Source: Paenibacillus pabuli NBRC 13638 (GTDB lineage: Bacteria > Bacillota > Bacilli > Paenibacillales > Paenibacillaceae). Taken from it: DNA of 64,000 nt. The translations under genes were made by a program, and so were the position numbers. Position 1 is the stretch's first letter; the number at the start of each line of letters is the position of its first letter. The notes below the pieces were generated by a model. It did no database searches. It had not been told where the DNA came from and saw nothing but the letters and a program-made list of their open reading frames with translations. The stretch covers positions 207,797 to 271,796 of the forward strand of contig NZ_BCNM01000008.1 in the NCBI RefSeq assembly GCF_001514495.1. Reading direction: 5' to 3'. Of the stretch, positions 38,408 to 46,839 are shown one piece after another.

Positions 38408-38482
38408 ATATGCGAACTGCCTCATGCAAGCTTGCTGCAGCACCTCTTTATTCGGAAAGTGTCGGTTGATCGGGCACCTCAT
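38408..38482 (-). pseudogene. Possible TetR-family HTH scrap
   Basis: In one frame the minus strand reads INRHFPNKEVLQQACMRQFA, which resembles the end of a TetR helix-turn-helix (yrHFpsKeaLl). Nothing upstream or downstream continues it; its start overlaps the 3' end of the giant secreted protein gene. It may be debris from a rearrangement at the end of that gene. Evidence is a short match only. Confidence 0.3.
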
Positions 38483-41400
38483 TTGCAGACAACTCCGGAC
38501 TAGCGGAATGCCGTTCGAACTTCACTGCATCAGCCCTCGTATAGATCATATCGGCAGGAAGTGTTGGCGGGTCCACCGTTGTAGGAGTAACTCTGGTTAA
38601 CCGAACATACTCACTGCCGTCCCCCGTAAAGTCGAACGTCCCTAGATCAACCCAACCCGATGGGCCGACTGTTGCATCGATATAGGTGACCTCGGTACCT
38701 GTCTTATGCTTCACTTCCACTTTGACATGATTATCGTTTGCCGTCGTATGGACGAGCTTGTAGATCGAGACTGTATATTTCCCCTCTGGAAACTGCCCTT
38801 TCCACGTTGCTGATGACCCTTCAACTGTAGAGTAACGAGACTTAACCCCAATTTTGTATCCGGCTAAATTGCTTTGGCTCCAAGACCCTTCTGTCGTGTA
38901 TAACCCGGTTGTATTTGTACTATCGACGATAACCGTTAGGTCCTTGATCGCGATGTTCAAAGGCGGCGTTGTTAAGGTCACTCCGTCCATCGTTACCGTA
39001 GCCCACACCTCAATGTGGTCCGTTGCCCCATCGAGATGCAGAAGGGTCAACTTACCGGTACTATCCACTTCAGCCAGATCCGTACGATCTACAAAATACT
39101 GCACATTGGCCTGGGTTAGATCACCGATCAAACCGTTATCCAAATAGCCGGTTACACTCAGTTGTGCGGTTTGAGTCATCTGAAGCTCGTTTCGATCGGA
39201 CAGGATCACGGCAGACTCCAATTGCGGTATCCGGTTCGGGTCCACCCACATGATTGCATCGGCAACCACCCTGGACTTGTTGGCCTTATTGGTTAGTTCC
39301 ACGTACCCGCTATCACCTGCAGCAAAAGGATAATCCCCCAAGTGCACCCAAGTTCCATTCGCCGTTGTCTCATCAACGGTAACCGTCTCGGAGCCTCCGC
39401 TATAATAAACGGTAAATGAGGCATTCGTTGCCCAATTTTCACTCGCAGCGGTGATTTGCGGAAGCTTGTAATACACACTATAAGTTACGCTTTCTGGCAG
39501 ATCAGGCCGCCATCTCATTTTGCTTGTCGCTGTGCCAGTCGTAGATTTGGCATACACATAGTTATCGTAGTAATAGTCGTTCGCCGTTGTATCCCTTATC
39601 CAGACGCCATCTGTATCCGCCTCCGTATTATCCACAATGATAGATGAACTCTCCTGCCAGTCGGGTTGGACTGGAGCTTCCGTTACCTGATCAGGCAGAT
39701 AAAGTGTCCGCTTGCGGGTCTGTTTCCCCTCCGATTCCACGTAATACGTGAAAGTTTGGGATAAATCATCCACTCGTATCGACCATTCCATCGGGTATAT
39801 CGTATCTGGGATGGTTGTATACGTAGCCCCACCATCCAATGAATAGTGGATTGTCGCTGGTTTTGTCGTTTTGGCCTGCACATAAGCATCGTAGACCGTT
39901 TCGTCGGGCTTAACGATCAGCATGCCTTTAACCGCATCAATTGGACTGTGGGTATCAAAGAAATAGCTTGCATCCGATGGTTCAGCCGTTCTAACCTGAT
40001 GCAGCGGCACATCAATGTTAAGTCCTTCTACAATGATAGCGGTGATGCCCTTGCCTGAAACCGTGGCTTGAATGATTCCGCCACTCATAACCGTTTGCTC
40101 TGGTGTACCATTGTCGCGGATGATCGTTACGGTATAATCCTGTGCCGGGTTGAATCCAATGATTTGTTCATTCAATTCGATTGGAGTCTGTACTTCATCT
40201 GACGATGCGTTGCTCAGACCAATGTAGAATTTATCCCCGCTCTCACCCGTTATCCAGTTCAATTGAGGATGATTGGTCCTAATAATCCCCTTGGGCATCC
40301 ACAGCCAAACGTCGGAATTACCATAAAATTGACCTGGTTTATTCCCATAAAGATGATATTTGAACCATAAAAAATTCGTTTCAAATACGGAAGGAAACGT
40401 AATACTGCCGTTCGATTTCAATGATTGTTCGCTGATCAAATAATCCATCGTTTGCCCGAGCTGCCCCGGAATATGGTGATAATAAATGGATGTAGCCCCG
40501 CTTGGGCCTTCCAGAGGAAAGTCCGGTTCAAGTTGGCTAACGGCGAAGCCTTTATAGTAATAACCTGGATAACTGGAATATCGACCAATAACCGCATTAT
40601 GAGCAATATCCTGCAGCAGTTTATCCCCTGTATAGAGCGACAACCTCAGCATGAATGGAGCTTCCTGCGCATTCATCCGATAATAGCCGGTTGTACTTCC
40701 CGCTTCAAACGTCAATCCGCTCGGTGAAACAAGCCAACGATCCGCTGGTACGCCTCCGGCTACATCTTCCGGGAGCTTGAGTCTAGGATATTGAAATTTA
40801 CCACTTTCCGGCCAATGGAACGACTCCGCGTAATTATACGTCTCAGGCTGCGGAATCGTAACGTTTCCTTCAGGAACCGGACGAGCAACGAACATCGTTG
40901 CATACCGTTTGGCTTCCTTATAAGCAGCATTCAAGTATTTGGGGTCCTGGGTTTCTTCGTAAAGCTCCAAGATTTCCATCCACAGCTTGCTATAATAATA
41001 AATGAACTCATTTTTACTCACATCGACGGATGCAGGCGTATCGATATGCTGCGTGATATAGCTGTCGGCTGCATCCTTCGCAGCTTGTAAATACTGAGCA
41101 TCTCCCGTCATCCGATACATCATCAGGGGCTGAATGACAGGGCCCCGATCTTTCTGGTCAGGATCACGTACGAGGTACTCCTCCTGTGCCAGCGCCCCGA
41201 TTCCTGCCGAAGTGCCCATCATCTGATTGACCGCGGCGACGCTTGAAACATCGAACGGCAGAGTAGCCATTTTCCACAACGAAGGTACGCCGTATACTTT
41301 CTTCTGCGTCGGCGACCAACCGATACCATTTCGCGATACGCCATACTGGACGGACGGCAGTGCTCTCGTATCGTATAGCTGGTCATCCCCAGTCAAATAG

Positions 41401-43037
41401 TAAGCTCCCAAAAGAACCGCATTCGAGCTTGTTCGGACGCTATCCTCGTTTTCGATATCGATAAAGCCCTTGGCACGGCTCCACCACCCGCTGGGTGATG
41501 GGACATAATTAACAGAGTCGTCCCCTTGCGGCTCAATCTTAAGCAAATCGATCATATTGAACATCGCGTCAGTAAGCGACTGATCGGAAACATTTTCCCG
41601 GTACGCCGAATAATCATACTCATTGCGGAGAATATCCGCGTAGGACTCATACAGATTGCTTTTTTGAGCGATTAGCCCCATATGAAACTGATAGGTGCTT
41701 TCTGCGGACATTTGCGAATAAGTCCCTAATTGTGGCGCATACAGGATGGGCTGCACGCTGCCTTCGTTGTTGACCAGGCTCATGCCGAGCCGTTGTTTCG
41801 TAACGCCTCCCGTCGGTTCAAATTCAACCGGGAGCTCTTGCGAAGGCACAAATACCCCATACGTCAACGGATTCCCCGAACCGTCATTCTTCTCAACCAG
41901 ACTCATCGGAGCGCTCAGCTCCCTCAAGCTTGTTGATTCTACGGTACCTACCATTTTGGCATGGGACCTGAATCCATTCAACACTTCATTGATGCCAGAG
42001 ACTACCTCTGTGGTGAAGGACTGATATCCAATCACATAATTGCCGTCGCGGCGAGGTGTAAAAGCAAAGGAAACATCGGGTTTATCCCCCGCCATGGACC
42101 AGTTCACTTCAAAATCGTAATCACTGCCATGCGTAGAATCGGTTAAGACCGCCGTGTGGCTGTCGGGAAAATGGATCCCGTCGAATGTAATCCATCGTTT
42201 ATTCATCGTATCGTAGTAATTGGTTCGGCTGCCCGCATTCCCATCCAATAAAACCCATTGCTCCTCAAGTCTTTCCGACACATTATTGATGGGTGTCCAG
42301 TTCCCCGTGTCCGTGTTCTTGTAGAACATGTCACGAACGATGGATTTGCCTCCATCCCATGCTGCCTCATAGAAGGTCGCTTTATAGTTTTCATTTTCGA
42401 TGCTGCCTTTTTCCGTGTAACTGAGATTCGCTAATGTGCGGCTCCGCAGCGGAGGCAACGGCGGTTCCTGCTGCCGGATATTTCCTTCAAACTTGACTGC
42501 ATCAGCCCGCGTAATAATCGTGCCCGTTGTAGGTTGCGTTCGAGTCAGCCTGACAAATTCGCTATCATCCCCACTGAATTCATACTCCCCCAAGTCAACC
42601 CACCCGGTCGATGGACCCGACGAAGGTCTCAGATCCATAAACATGACATCCGTAATCCCGTTATGAACAATCTCAATTTTCACATTACTATCTGCCTTAT
42701 CCGCCCAATTCAGCTTATAGAACGATATTCTCGCCGTACCTGCTTCCAAGCGTGGATTCCATGTGATGCTTCTACCTACGGCGTCTGTATATTTGGAGCT
42801 GGAATTATTGTATCCCTTCACTCCCGAGCTTGTGCTCCAATAAGGAGCGGAGAATCCGTTATTAGCGTTGCCGGAATCAACCGTGACGACATTATCAATT
42901 GTGAGACTTCCATCATCAATGATAATCGTCTGATAAGGTAAGGTCTCCGCATAAGCGGCCCTTATACCGATCAGGCTGAAAGGAACTCCTATCGTCAACA
43001 TGAAAACGATGAAGAAAAACAACTTCCTTTTGACCAT
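38448..43037 (-). CDS. Giant secreted multidomain protein with three golvesin-like modules; catalytic family not recognised
   Basis: This 1529-aa protein has a signal peptide (residues 1-30, ending RAAYA). In order: golvesin-like beta-sandwich 1 (about 38-184), a central region of about 800 residues (200-1010) with a beta-rich first part and a helix-rich second part resembling an (alpha/alpha)-toroid (PSPSGWWSRAKGF, then LLGAYYLTGDD and LGQTMDYLISEQ), a small Ig-like module (1040-1115), golvesin-like 2 (1132-1266), an Ig/Big_2-like module (1272-1365) and golvesin-like 3 (1368-1518). Modules 1 and 3 share VDLG-F-F-GD-SE-VRLTR...TRADAVKFE. The arrangement resembles a secreted polysaccharide-active enzyme with carbohydrate-binding modules, but I cannot assign a GH or PL family. 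A CRE-like site lies 24 bp upstream; a terminator separates it from the SGNH gene. The ATG at 43037 has GAGAGG upstream. Confidence 0.85.
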   Translation of the reverse strand: MVKRKLFFFIVFMLTIGVPFSLIGIRAAYAETLPYQTIIIDDGSLTIDNVVTVDSGNANNGFSAPYWSTSSGVKGYNNSSSKYTDAVGRSITWNPRLEAGTARISFYKLNWADKADSNVKIEIVHNGITDVMFMDLRPSSGPSTGWVDLGEYEFSGDDSEFVRLTRTQPTTGTIITRADAVKFEGNIRQQEPPLPPLRSRTLANLSYTEKGSIENENYKATFYEAAWDGGKSIVRDMFYKNTDTGNWTPINNVSERLEEQWVLLDGNAGSRTNYYDTMNKRWITFDGIHFPDSHTAVLTDSTHGSDYDFEVNWSMAGDKPDVSFAFTPRRDGNYVIGYQSFTTEVVSGINEVLNGFRSHAKMVGTVESTSLRELSAPMSLVEKNDGSGNPLTYGVFVPSQELPVEFEPTGGVTKQRLGMSLVNNEGSVQPILYAPQLGTYSQMSAESTYQFHMGLIAQKSNLYESYADILRNEYDYSAYRENVSDQSLTDAMFNMIDLLKIEPQGDDSVNYVPSPSGWWSRAKGFIDIENEDSVRTSSNAVLLGAYYLTGDDQLYDTRALPSVQYGVSRNGIGWSPTQKKVYGVPSLWKMATLPFDVSSVAAVNQMMGTSAGIGALAQEEYLVRDPDQKDRGPVIQPLMMYRMTGDAQYLQAAKDAADSYITQHIDTPASVDVSKNEFIYYYSKLWMEILELYEETQDPKYLNAAYKEAKRYATMFVARPVPEGNVTIPQPETYNYAESFHWPESGKFQYPRLKLPEDVAGGVPADRWLVSPSGLTFEAGSTTGYYRMNAQEAPFMLRLSLYTGDKLLQDIAHNAVIGRYSSYPGYYYKGFAVSQLEPDFPLEGPSGATSIYYHHIPGQLGQTMDYLISEQSLKSNGSITFPSVFETNFLWFKYHLYGNKPGQFYGNSDVWLWMPKGIIRTNHPQLNWITGESGDKFYIGLSNASSDEVQTPIELNEQIIGFNPAQDYTVTIIRDNGTPEQTVMSGGIIQATVSGKGITAIIVEGLNIDVPLHQVRTAEPSDASYFFDTHSPIDAVKGMLIVKPDETVYDAYVQAKTTKPATIHYSLDGGATYTTIPDTIYPMEWSIRVDDLSQTFTYYVESEGKQTRKRTLYLPDQVTEAPVQPDWQESSSIIVDNTEADTDGVWIRDTTANDYYYDNYVYAKSTTGTATSKMRWRPDLPESVTYSVYYKLPQITAASENWATNASFTVYYSGGSETVTVDETTANGTWVHLGDYPFAAGDSGYVELTNKANKSRVVADAIMWVDPNRIPQLESAVILSDRNELQMTQTAQLSVTGYLDNGLIGDLTQANVQYFVDRTDLAEVDSTGKLTLLHLDGATDHIEVWATVTMDGVTLTTPPLNIAIKDLTVIVDSTNTTGLYTTEGSWSQSNLAGYKIGVKSRYSTVEGSSATWKGQFPEGKYTVSIYKLVHTTANDNHVKVEVKHKTGTEVTYIDATVGPSGWVDLGTFDFTGDGSEYVRLTRVTPTTVDPPTLPADMIYTRADAVKFERHSASPELSANEVPDQPTLSE

Positions 43038-43060
43038 ACAACTCACAGCCTCTCTTTTAA

Positions 43061-43074
43061 TGATAACGCTTCCA
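43061..43074 (-). promoter_or_regulatory. Candidate CcpA operator (CRE) of the giant secreted protein gene
   Basis: The minus strand reads TGGAAGCGTTATCA with T on both sides. It fits WTGNNARCGNWWWCAW at every position. It lies 24 bp before the start codon and supports a separate, glucose-repressed promoter for this gene. Confidence 0.65.
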
Positions 43075-43216
43075 AAATGATAGTGCCCTTTGCTCGAATG
43101 ATCGTAAAAAAGCAATAGTCTTATCCTTCTGGCAGTCTCGCTCTGTCGTTTGTATCATAGCATGGCACATCACTGTGAAATTTCTATCATTTTAAGCATT
43201 TCTTATACGATTTTAA

Positions 43217-43277
43217 GCAAAAAAAGAAACCTGCATCCTAATTTGATTGCTAAATTGCAGTCAGATAGAATGTAGGT
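43217..43277 (-). terminator. Terminator after the SGNH hydrolase gene
   Basis: The arms ACCTGCATCCTA (43229-43240) and TAGAATGTAGGT (43266-43277) pair with one G-T and one mismatch. On the minus strand TTTCTTTTTTTGC follows. It marks the end of the transcript coming from the FAD and SGNH genes. Confidence 0.6.
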
Positions 43278-43297
43278 CTTCCAAGTGGAAAAATGAA

Positions 43298-44506
43298 TTA
43301 TAATGGCGGCTGCACCAGTAGCAGCTTTCCAACCTGAATGACCGTTTGATCATACCAAGCTGGATGCTGCCGAACATGTTCCATACTTCTTTCATTGCCG
43401 CTTGCTTCAAACACGGCTGCTTTGTCTGTCTTTTCGTGATCGATTTCGAAACGAACCGTATGTTTCCCATTCGGTAGCTCCGGCAAGAAAACATACTGAT
43501 TTCGATTATGATCGTTATAGGGTGTGAATCGATCGACAAGAAAGGGTTCTCCTCCATCCACTGACACCTTCAATCGGCCAGAATCCGGCCCCCCGATATC
43601 GAATAACCCGATGTGCGTTCCCTCAAACTCCACCGTGATCGCCTCTCCAGGATCGACTGCTCGCCATAGGCCGGGGAACAACCAATCATACTCGCGCACT
43701 AAAGCAAAATCATCAGGGGTCATGTAAGACCACCCTGCCGAAAAACGAGTAAGACGGTCCAGCGGCAGCATGGTCGCATACTCCCACGGATTAGCCGGGA
43801 CCAAAGGGTCCTGCGGCAAGTGATGTTCGACTTTTCCCATACCATCTTGAAGTTCGCTCATTTTCTCAAACGACCGGGTGATGGTATCCGTGTAGATCTG
43901 GTGTCCTTCGGGAATCGTCGGATGGATCGAATCATGCGTAAAAATAACGGCATCGGGAATGGACACGTCTGCCCTTAAGGTAAAAATGAGCTTTCCATCC
44001 AAAACCATTTGACTGACGGCTACGCCCAGATGGATCGAAGGAATGCCGTAATAGTCGGCGACTTCCTCTTGCATACGAGCTCCCTTCTGGTATTGGCCGG
44101 ATTGAAATAAGGTTAGATCCCGCTCCTTAACCGTATACACAAACAGAATATCGGTAAACCGGCTGCGCTTGCGGATCTGCCGGACAATGCCTTCGATCCG
44201 CGCCTTCGATTCGGGAACTCCCCCATCGTTTCCAACAAATTCAACAAACACGAGATCAGGCTGATGACGCAGTACATCCGTCTCCACACGCGCACAGCCG
44301 AGGTCCGATCCTGTCCCATCAATGCCTGCATTCACAGCGCGGATATCCGCATGTGGATATTGCCCTCGCAGCCAATCCGCCGTCATAACCCTGTATCCTT
44401 CGGAACGCGTATTACTGCCGCCGAAATAGACGATGGTTACGGTTTCCCCATTTTCCAACTTTGTAATGACATTAGGCAGCCCTCTTCGAGGGAAAAATTC
44501 CTTCAT
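43298..44506 (-). CDS. SGNH/GDSL hydrolase with C-terminal beta-sandwich (carbohydrate esterase-like)
   Basis: This 402-aa cytoplasmic protein has the SGNH blocks: Ser31 in YFGGSNTRSEGY, the block II Gly in VNAGIDGTGSD, Asn in FVEFVGNDG and Asp/His in HDSIHPT. Family members remove acetyl or other acyl groups from sugars. The last 130 residues (WRAVDPGEAITVEFEGTHIGLFDIGG, then VDGGEPF and LPNGKHTVRFEI) form a jelly-roll seen in many sugar SGNH enzymes. I chose the ATG at 44506, which has AGGTG 8 bases upstream; it follows the FAD gene stop by 17 bp, so the two are an operon. A role in deacylating an imported oligosaccharide is inferred. Confidence 0.88.
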   Translation of the reverse strand: MKEFFPRRGLPNVITKLENGETVTIVYFGGSNTRSEGYRVMTADWLRGQYPHADIRAVNAGIDGTGSDLGCARVETDVLRHQPDLVFVEFVGNDGGVPESKARIEGIVRQIRKRSRFTDILFVYTVKERDLTLFQSGQYQKGARMQEEVADYYGIPSIHLGVAVSQMVLDGKLIFTLRADVSIPDAVIFTHDSIHPTIPEGHQIYTDTITRSFEKMSELQDGMGKVEHHLPQDPLVPANPWEYATMLPLDRLTRFSAGWSYMTPDDFALVREYDWLFPGLWRAVDPGEAITVEFEGTHIGLFDIGGPDSGRLKVSVDGGEPFLVDRFTPYNDHNRNQYVFLPELPNGKHTVRFEIDHEKTDKAAVFEASGNERSMEHVRQHPAWYDQTVIQVGKLLLVQPPL

Positions 44507-44523
44507 CACGATTTCACCTGACC

Positions 44524-46755
44524 TCACTTAGCGTTTTTAGGAACAAAAAATTTTACAGCAAACACTTCATAATAAGGCGAACCATACGTTGAGAAGAAAT
44601 GAATCCGGACTCGGGTTACACCCTCTGCATGCACCTTATGTTTATTCAACGAAAGATAATTCCCACGGATATGAATTTCACTCTCGGTTCCGTCTTCCAA
44701 GGTTAAGATCACATCATAATCTTGGATCAGTGGCTCGATCGGATCATCGAAATGCTCCAAGTTCAGCTGTGAATTAAAAACAAGATGGAGTTCATCCAGA
44801 TTTCTGGGGTTTGCAAAACCAAATTCCAACCATTCCTGTCCTTCCGTACGTTCAGAAATCCAGCTGTTCGGCAGACCATAAGGTCTGGAGAAGCCGTTAA
44901 TGACATTCACGGGATTATACATATTTTGAGAGGGCAGCAGCTCTTTGAAGCAAATGCTCTTATTAAGCTTTTTTAACCTGGACGGCACTTCTGGCCTATA
45001 ATAAAAGCTGACCGCCCCTGTTATTGTCTCTTCATTGCCGTATACGGCAAGGCTCGCCGTACCTTCCAATACGATGTAGATTTTGTCATCAGCCGGCTTA
45101 TTGCAGCTGAGGTCCAGCGTAATCCAGTCATCGTGCTTCGCTGAAATTTGCAAGCGATAGTCTTTAAGCTCGCTGGTGGGGATATAGTTTTCCTTCCGTT
45201 CCCCGCCAAACAGCTTTACTTGCAACGTTTCCGATTGCCCGGATCTATTTTTAATTTTGATCTGCACGCTTTCAGCCACGGTTGTCTGAATCGGCAGGAC
45301 CAAACATAACGCTTGCTCCAAGCTAATCTCTTCCGTTGGACGAAGATGTTCATAGCTTCGCTGAGACGAGGCACGAATCGTTAATCCGTCAGCGAAATAT
45401 GGATCCAACGGCTCTTGAAGCCCTACAATCGTTTGCCCATCTCGAAGCAGCTGCGCTTGAAGCTCACCCATATGAGCTTTGACGATGGCCGCGGGGTCTG
45501 CCTCATATTTTACGCATAACGCAGCAGCCGTTCCTACCGCCTGCCCCATACAACCACAGGTTGCCATCACCCTTGTAGACCCGAAAGCCACATGGGTAGC
45601 GCTTATATTGCGGCCAGCGAACATGAGATTAGGAATATTACGTGAAAATAAGCTGCGGAAAGGGATATTATACAATCCCGGTACAAAATTCCACGCGGTA
45701 GCCGGCCCTTCATCGTAGATGCCTTTATTCGCATGCAGATCCATATACCAGCCACCGACGGATACAGCATCTTCAAAATGAGGCTTTGCTGTAAGGTCGT
45801 TCTGAGACAGCATGTGTTCCCCTATAAACCGCCTTGACTCCCGCTTTCCCGGAATCGGGCATACATAATCCAGGATAAGATTGTCTACATCATCAAACTC
45901 GCCGCTATTTTTGATATAATCCCATATCCCGTACACCAATTTCCGCAGTTCCAATGCGATGTCTTCATTATTCTTGATAATATCCATATGTCCGCCGTAT
46001 TCCAGCCACCACAATCCGCCAAGCCCATTGATTTTCCTTGGAAAAGACCGATGGTTTAAGCCTTTTCTGATGCTATCGAAAAAGGCCAACTTCGTAATGT
46101 CATATGCAAAGCCTGGCCTTTTGTAAGGAACGGAATAGTTTACGTCACGGGCTTGAAACAGAATCGTATCGCCCATGGTGTAATGATCCGCCACTTCTGG
46201 AGCGAGCTCCTCCTTATATTCATGCTTCGCCTCTCTTCCCCATCGGAAGTGAGCACCTGCTTGGTATCCAACAATCCCATCGCCGGAGCAATCGATGTAG
46301 GTAGGGCTTTCAAAACGGAATTTTCTTTCCGAAGCCAATTGAAGGCCCTCTACCCATTGAATTCTGCCGTTCTCCATGCCCGTTTCATGCACACATGTAT
46401 TCAGGAATAGAGAAATGTTAGGCTCATCATAAACCATGTCGAGCAAGACCGTATCCGAAAGCGATAGCATAAGTTTCTTGTTGTATAACGGATTATAATG
46501 AAAGATCTTCAGCTTGAGTTCTTCTACCAACCCGCCCTCGCGAGCATAGTAAGATGGACTGTTTCCGAGATATGCCGACCCGTTGATATGAACCCTGACC
46601 TCGCTGCTCGCATTTCCCCCAAGAACCGACCGATCATTAATAAGTGAAACCTGCAGCCCTTGGCGTGCGGCAGCAATGGCAGCGCATATCCCGGCAATAC
46701 CTCCGCCAACGACGGTTACATCTGCTTTTATAAGCTCCATTTGGTTAACCTCCAT
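44524..46755 (-). CDS. FAD-dependent oxidoreductase (FAD_oxidored, PF12831 type) with C-terminal sugar-binding-like domain
   Basis: This 743-aa cytosolic protein has an N-terminal dinucleotide fold with VVGGGIAGICAAIAAARQG and LGGNASSEVRVHI (a PF12831 hallmark), IDCSGDGIVGYQAGA mid-way and AGRNISATHVAFGSTRVMATCGCMGQAVGTAAALC closing the FAD site at about 400-450. The last 290 residues are beta-rich, with a discoidin-like end (PYGLPNSWISERTEGQEWLEFGF). PF12831 proteins recur in carbohydrate loci of Bacillota, Bacteroidota and Planctomycetes but are mostly uncharacterised; oxidation of a sugar ring is a reasonable guess. Two starts have good ribosome sites: ATG 46755 (AGGAG, 9 bases) and ATG 46740 (GGAGG, 8 bases). 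Confidence 0.88.
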   Translation of the reverse strand: MEVNQMELIKADVTVVGGGIAGICAAIAAARQGLQVSLINDRSVLGGNASSEVRVHINGSAYLGNSPSYYAREGGLVEELKLKIFHYNPLYNKKLMLSLSDTVLLDMVYDEPNISLFLNTCVHETGMENGRIQWVEGLQLASERKFRFESPTYIDCSGDGIVGYQAGAHFRWGREAKHEYKEELAPEVADHYTMGDTILFQARDVNYSVPYKRPGFAYDITKLAFFDSIRKGLNHRSFPRKINGLGGLWWLEYGGHMDIIKNNEDIALELRKLVYGIWDYIKNSGEFDDVDNLILDYVCPIPGKRESRRFIGEHMLSQNDLTAKPHFEDAVSVGGWYMDLHANKGIYDEGPATAWNFVPGLYNIPFRSLFSRNIPNLMFAGRNISATHVAFGSTRVMATCGCMGQAVGTAAALCVKYEADPAAIVKAHMGELQAQLLRDGQTIVGLQEPLDPYFADGLTIRASSQRSYEHLRPTEEISLEQALCLVLPIQTTVAESVQIKIKNRSGQSETLQVKLFGGERKENYIPTSELKDYRLQISAKHDDWITLDLSCNKPADDKIYIVLEGTASLAVYGNEETITGAVSFYYRPEVPSRLKKLNKSICFKELLPSQNMYNPVNVINGFSRPYGLPNSWISERTEGQEWLEFGFANPRNLDELHLVFNSQLNLEHFDDPIEPLIQDYDVILTLEDGTESEIHIRGNYLSLNKHKVHAEGVTRVRIHFFSTYGSPYYEVFAVKFFVPKNAK

Positions 46756-46839
46756 GATTAGATGCTCCTATCATGGTAATGGTTCTGGGCCCCTTTTTTT
46801 TACAGGATTTCGCGAAAAAATCATACATTTTTTGCATCC

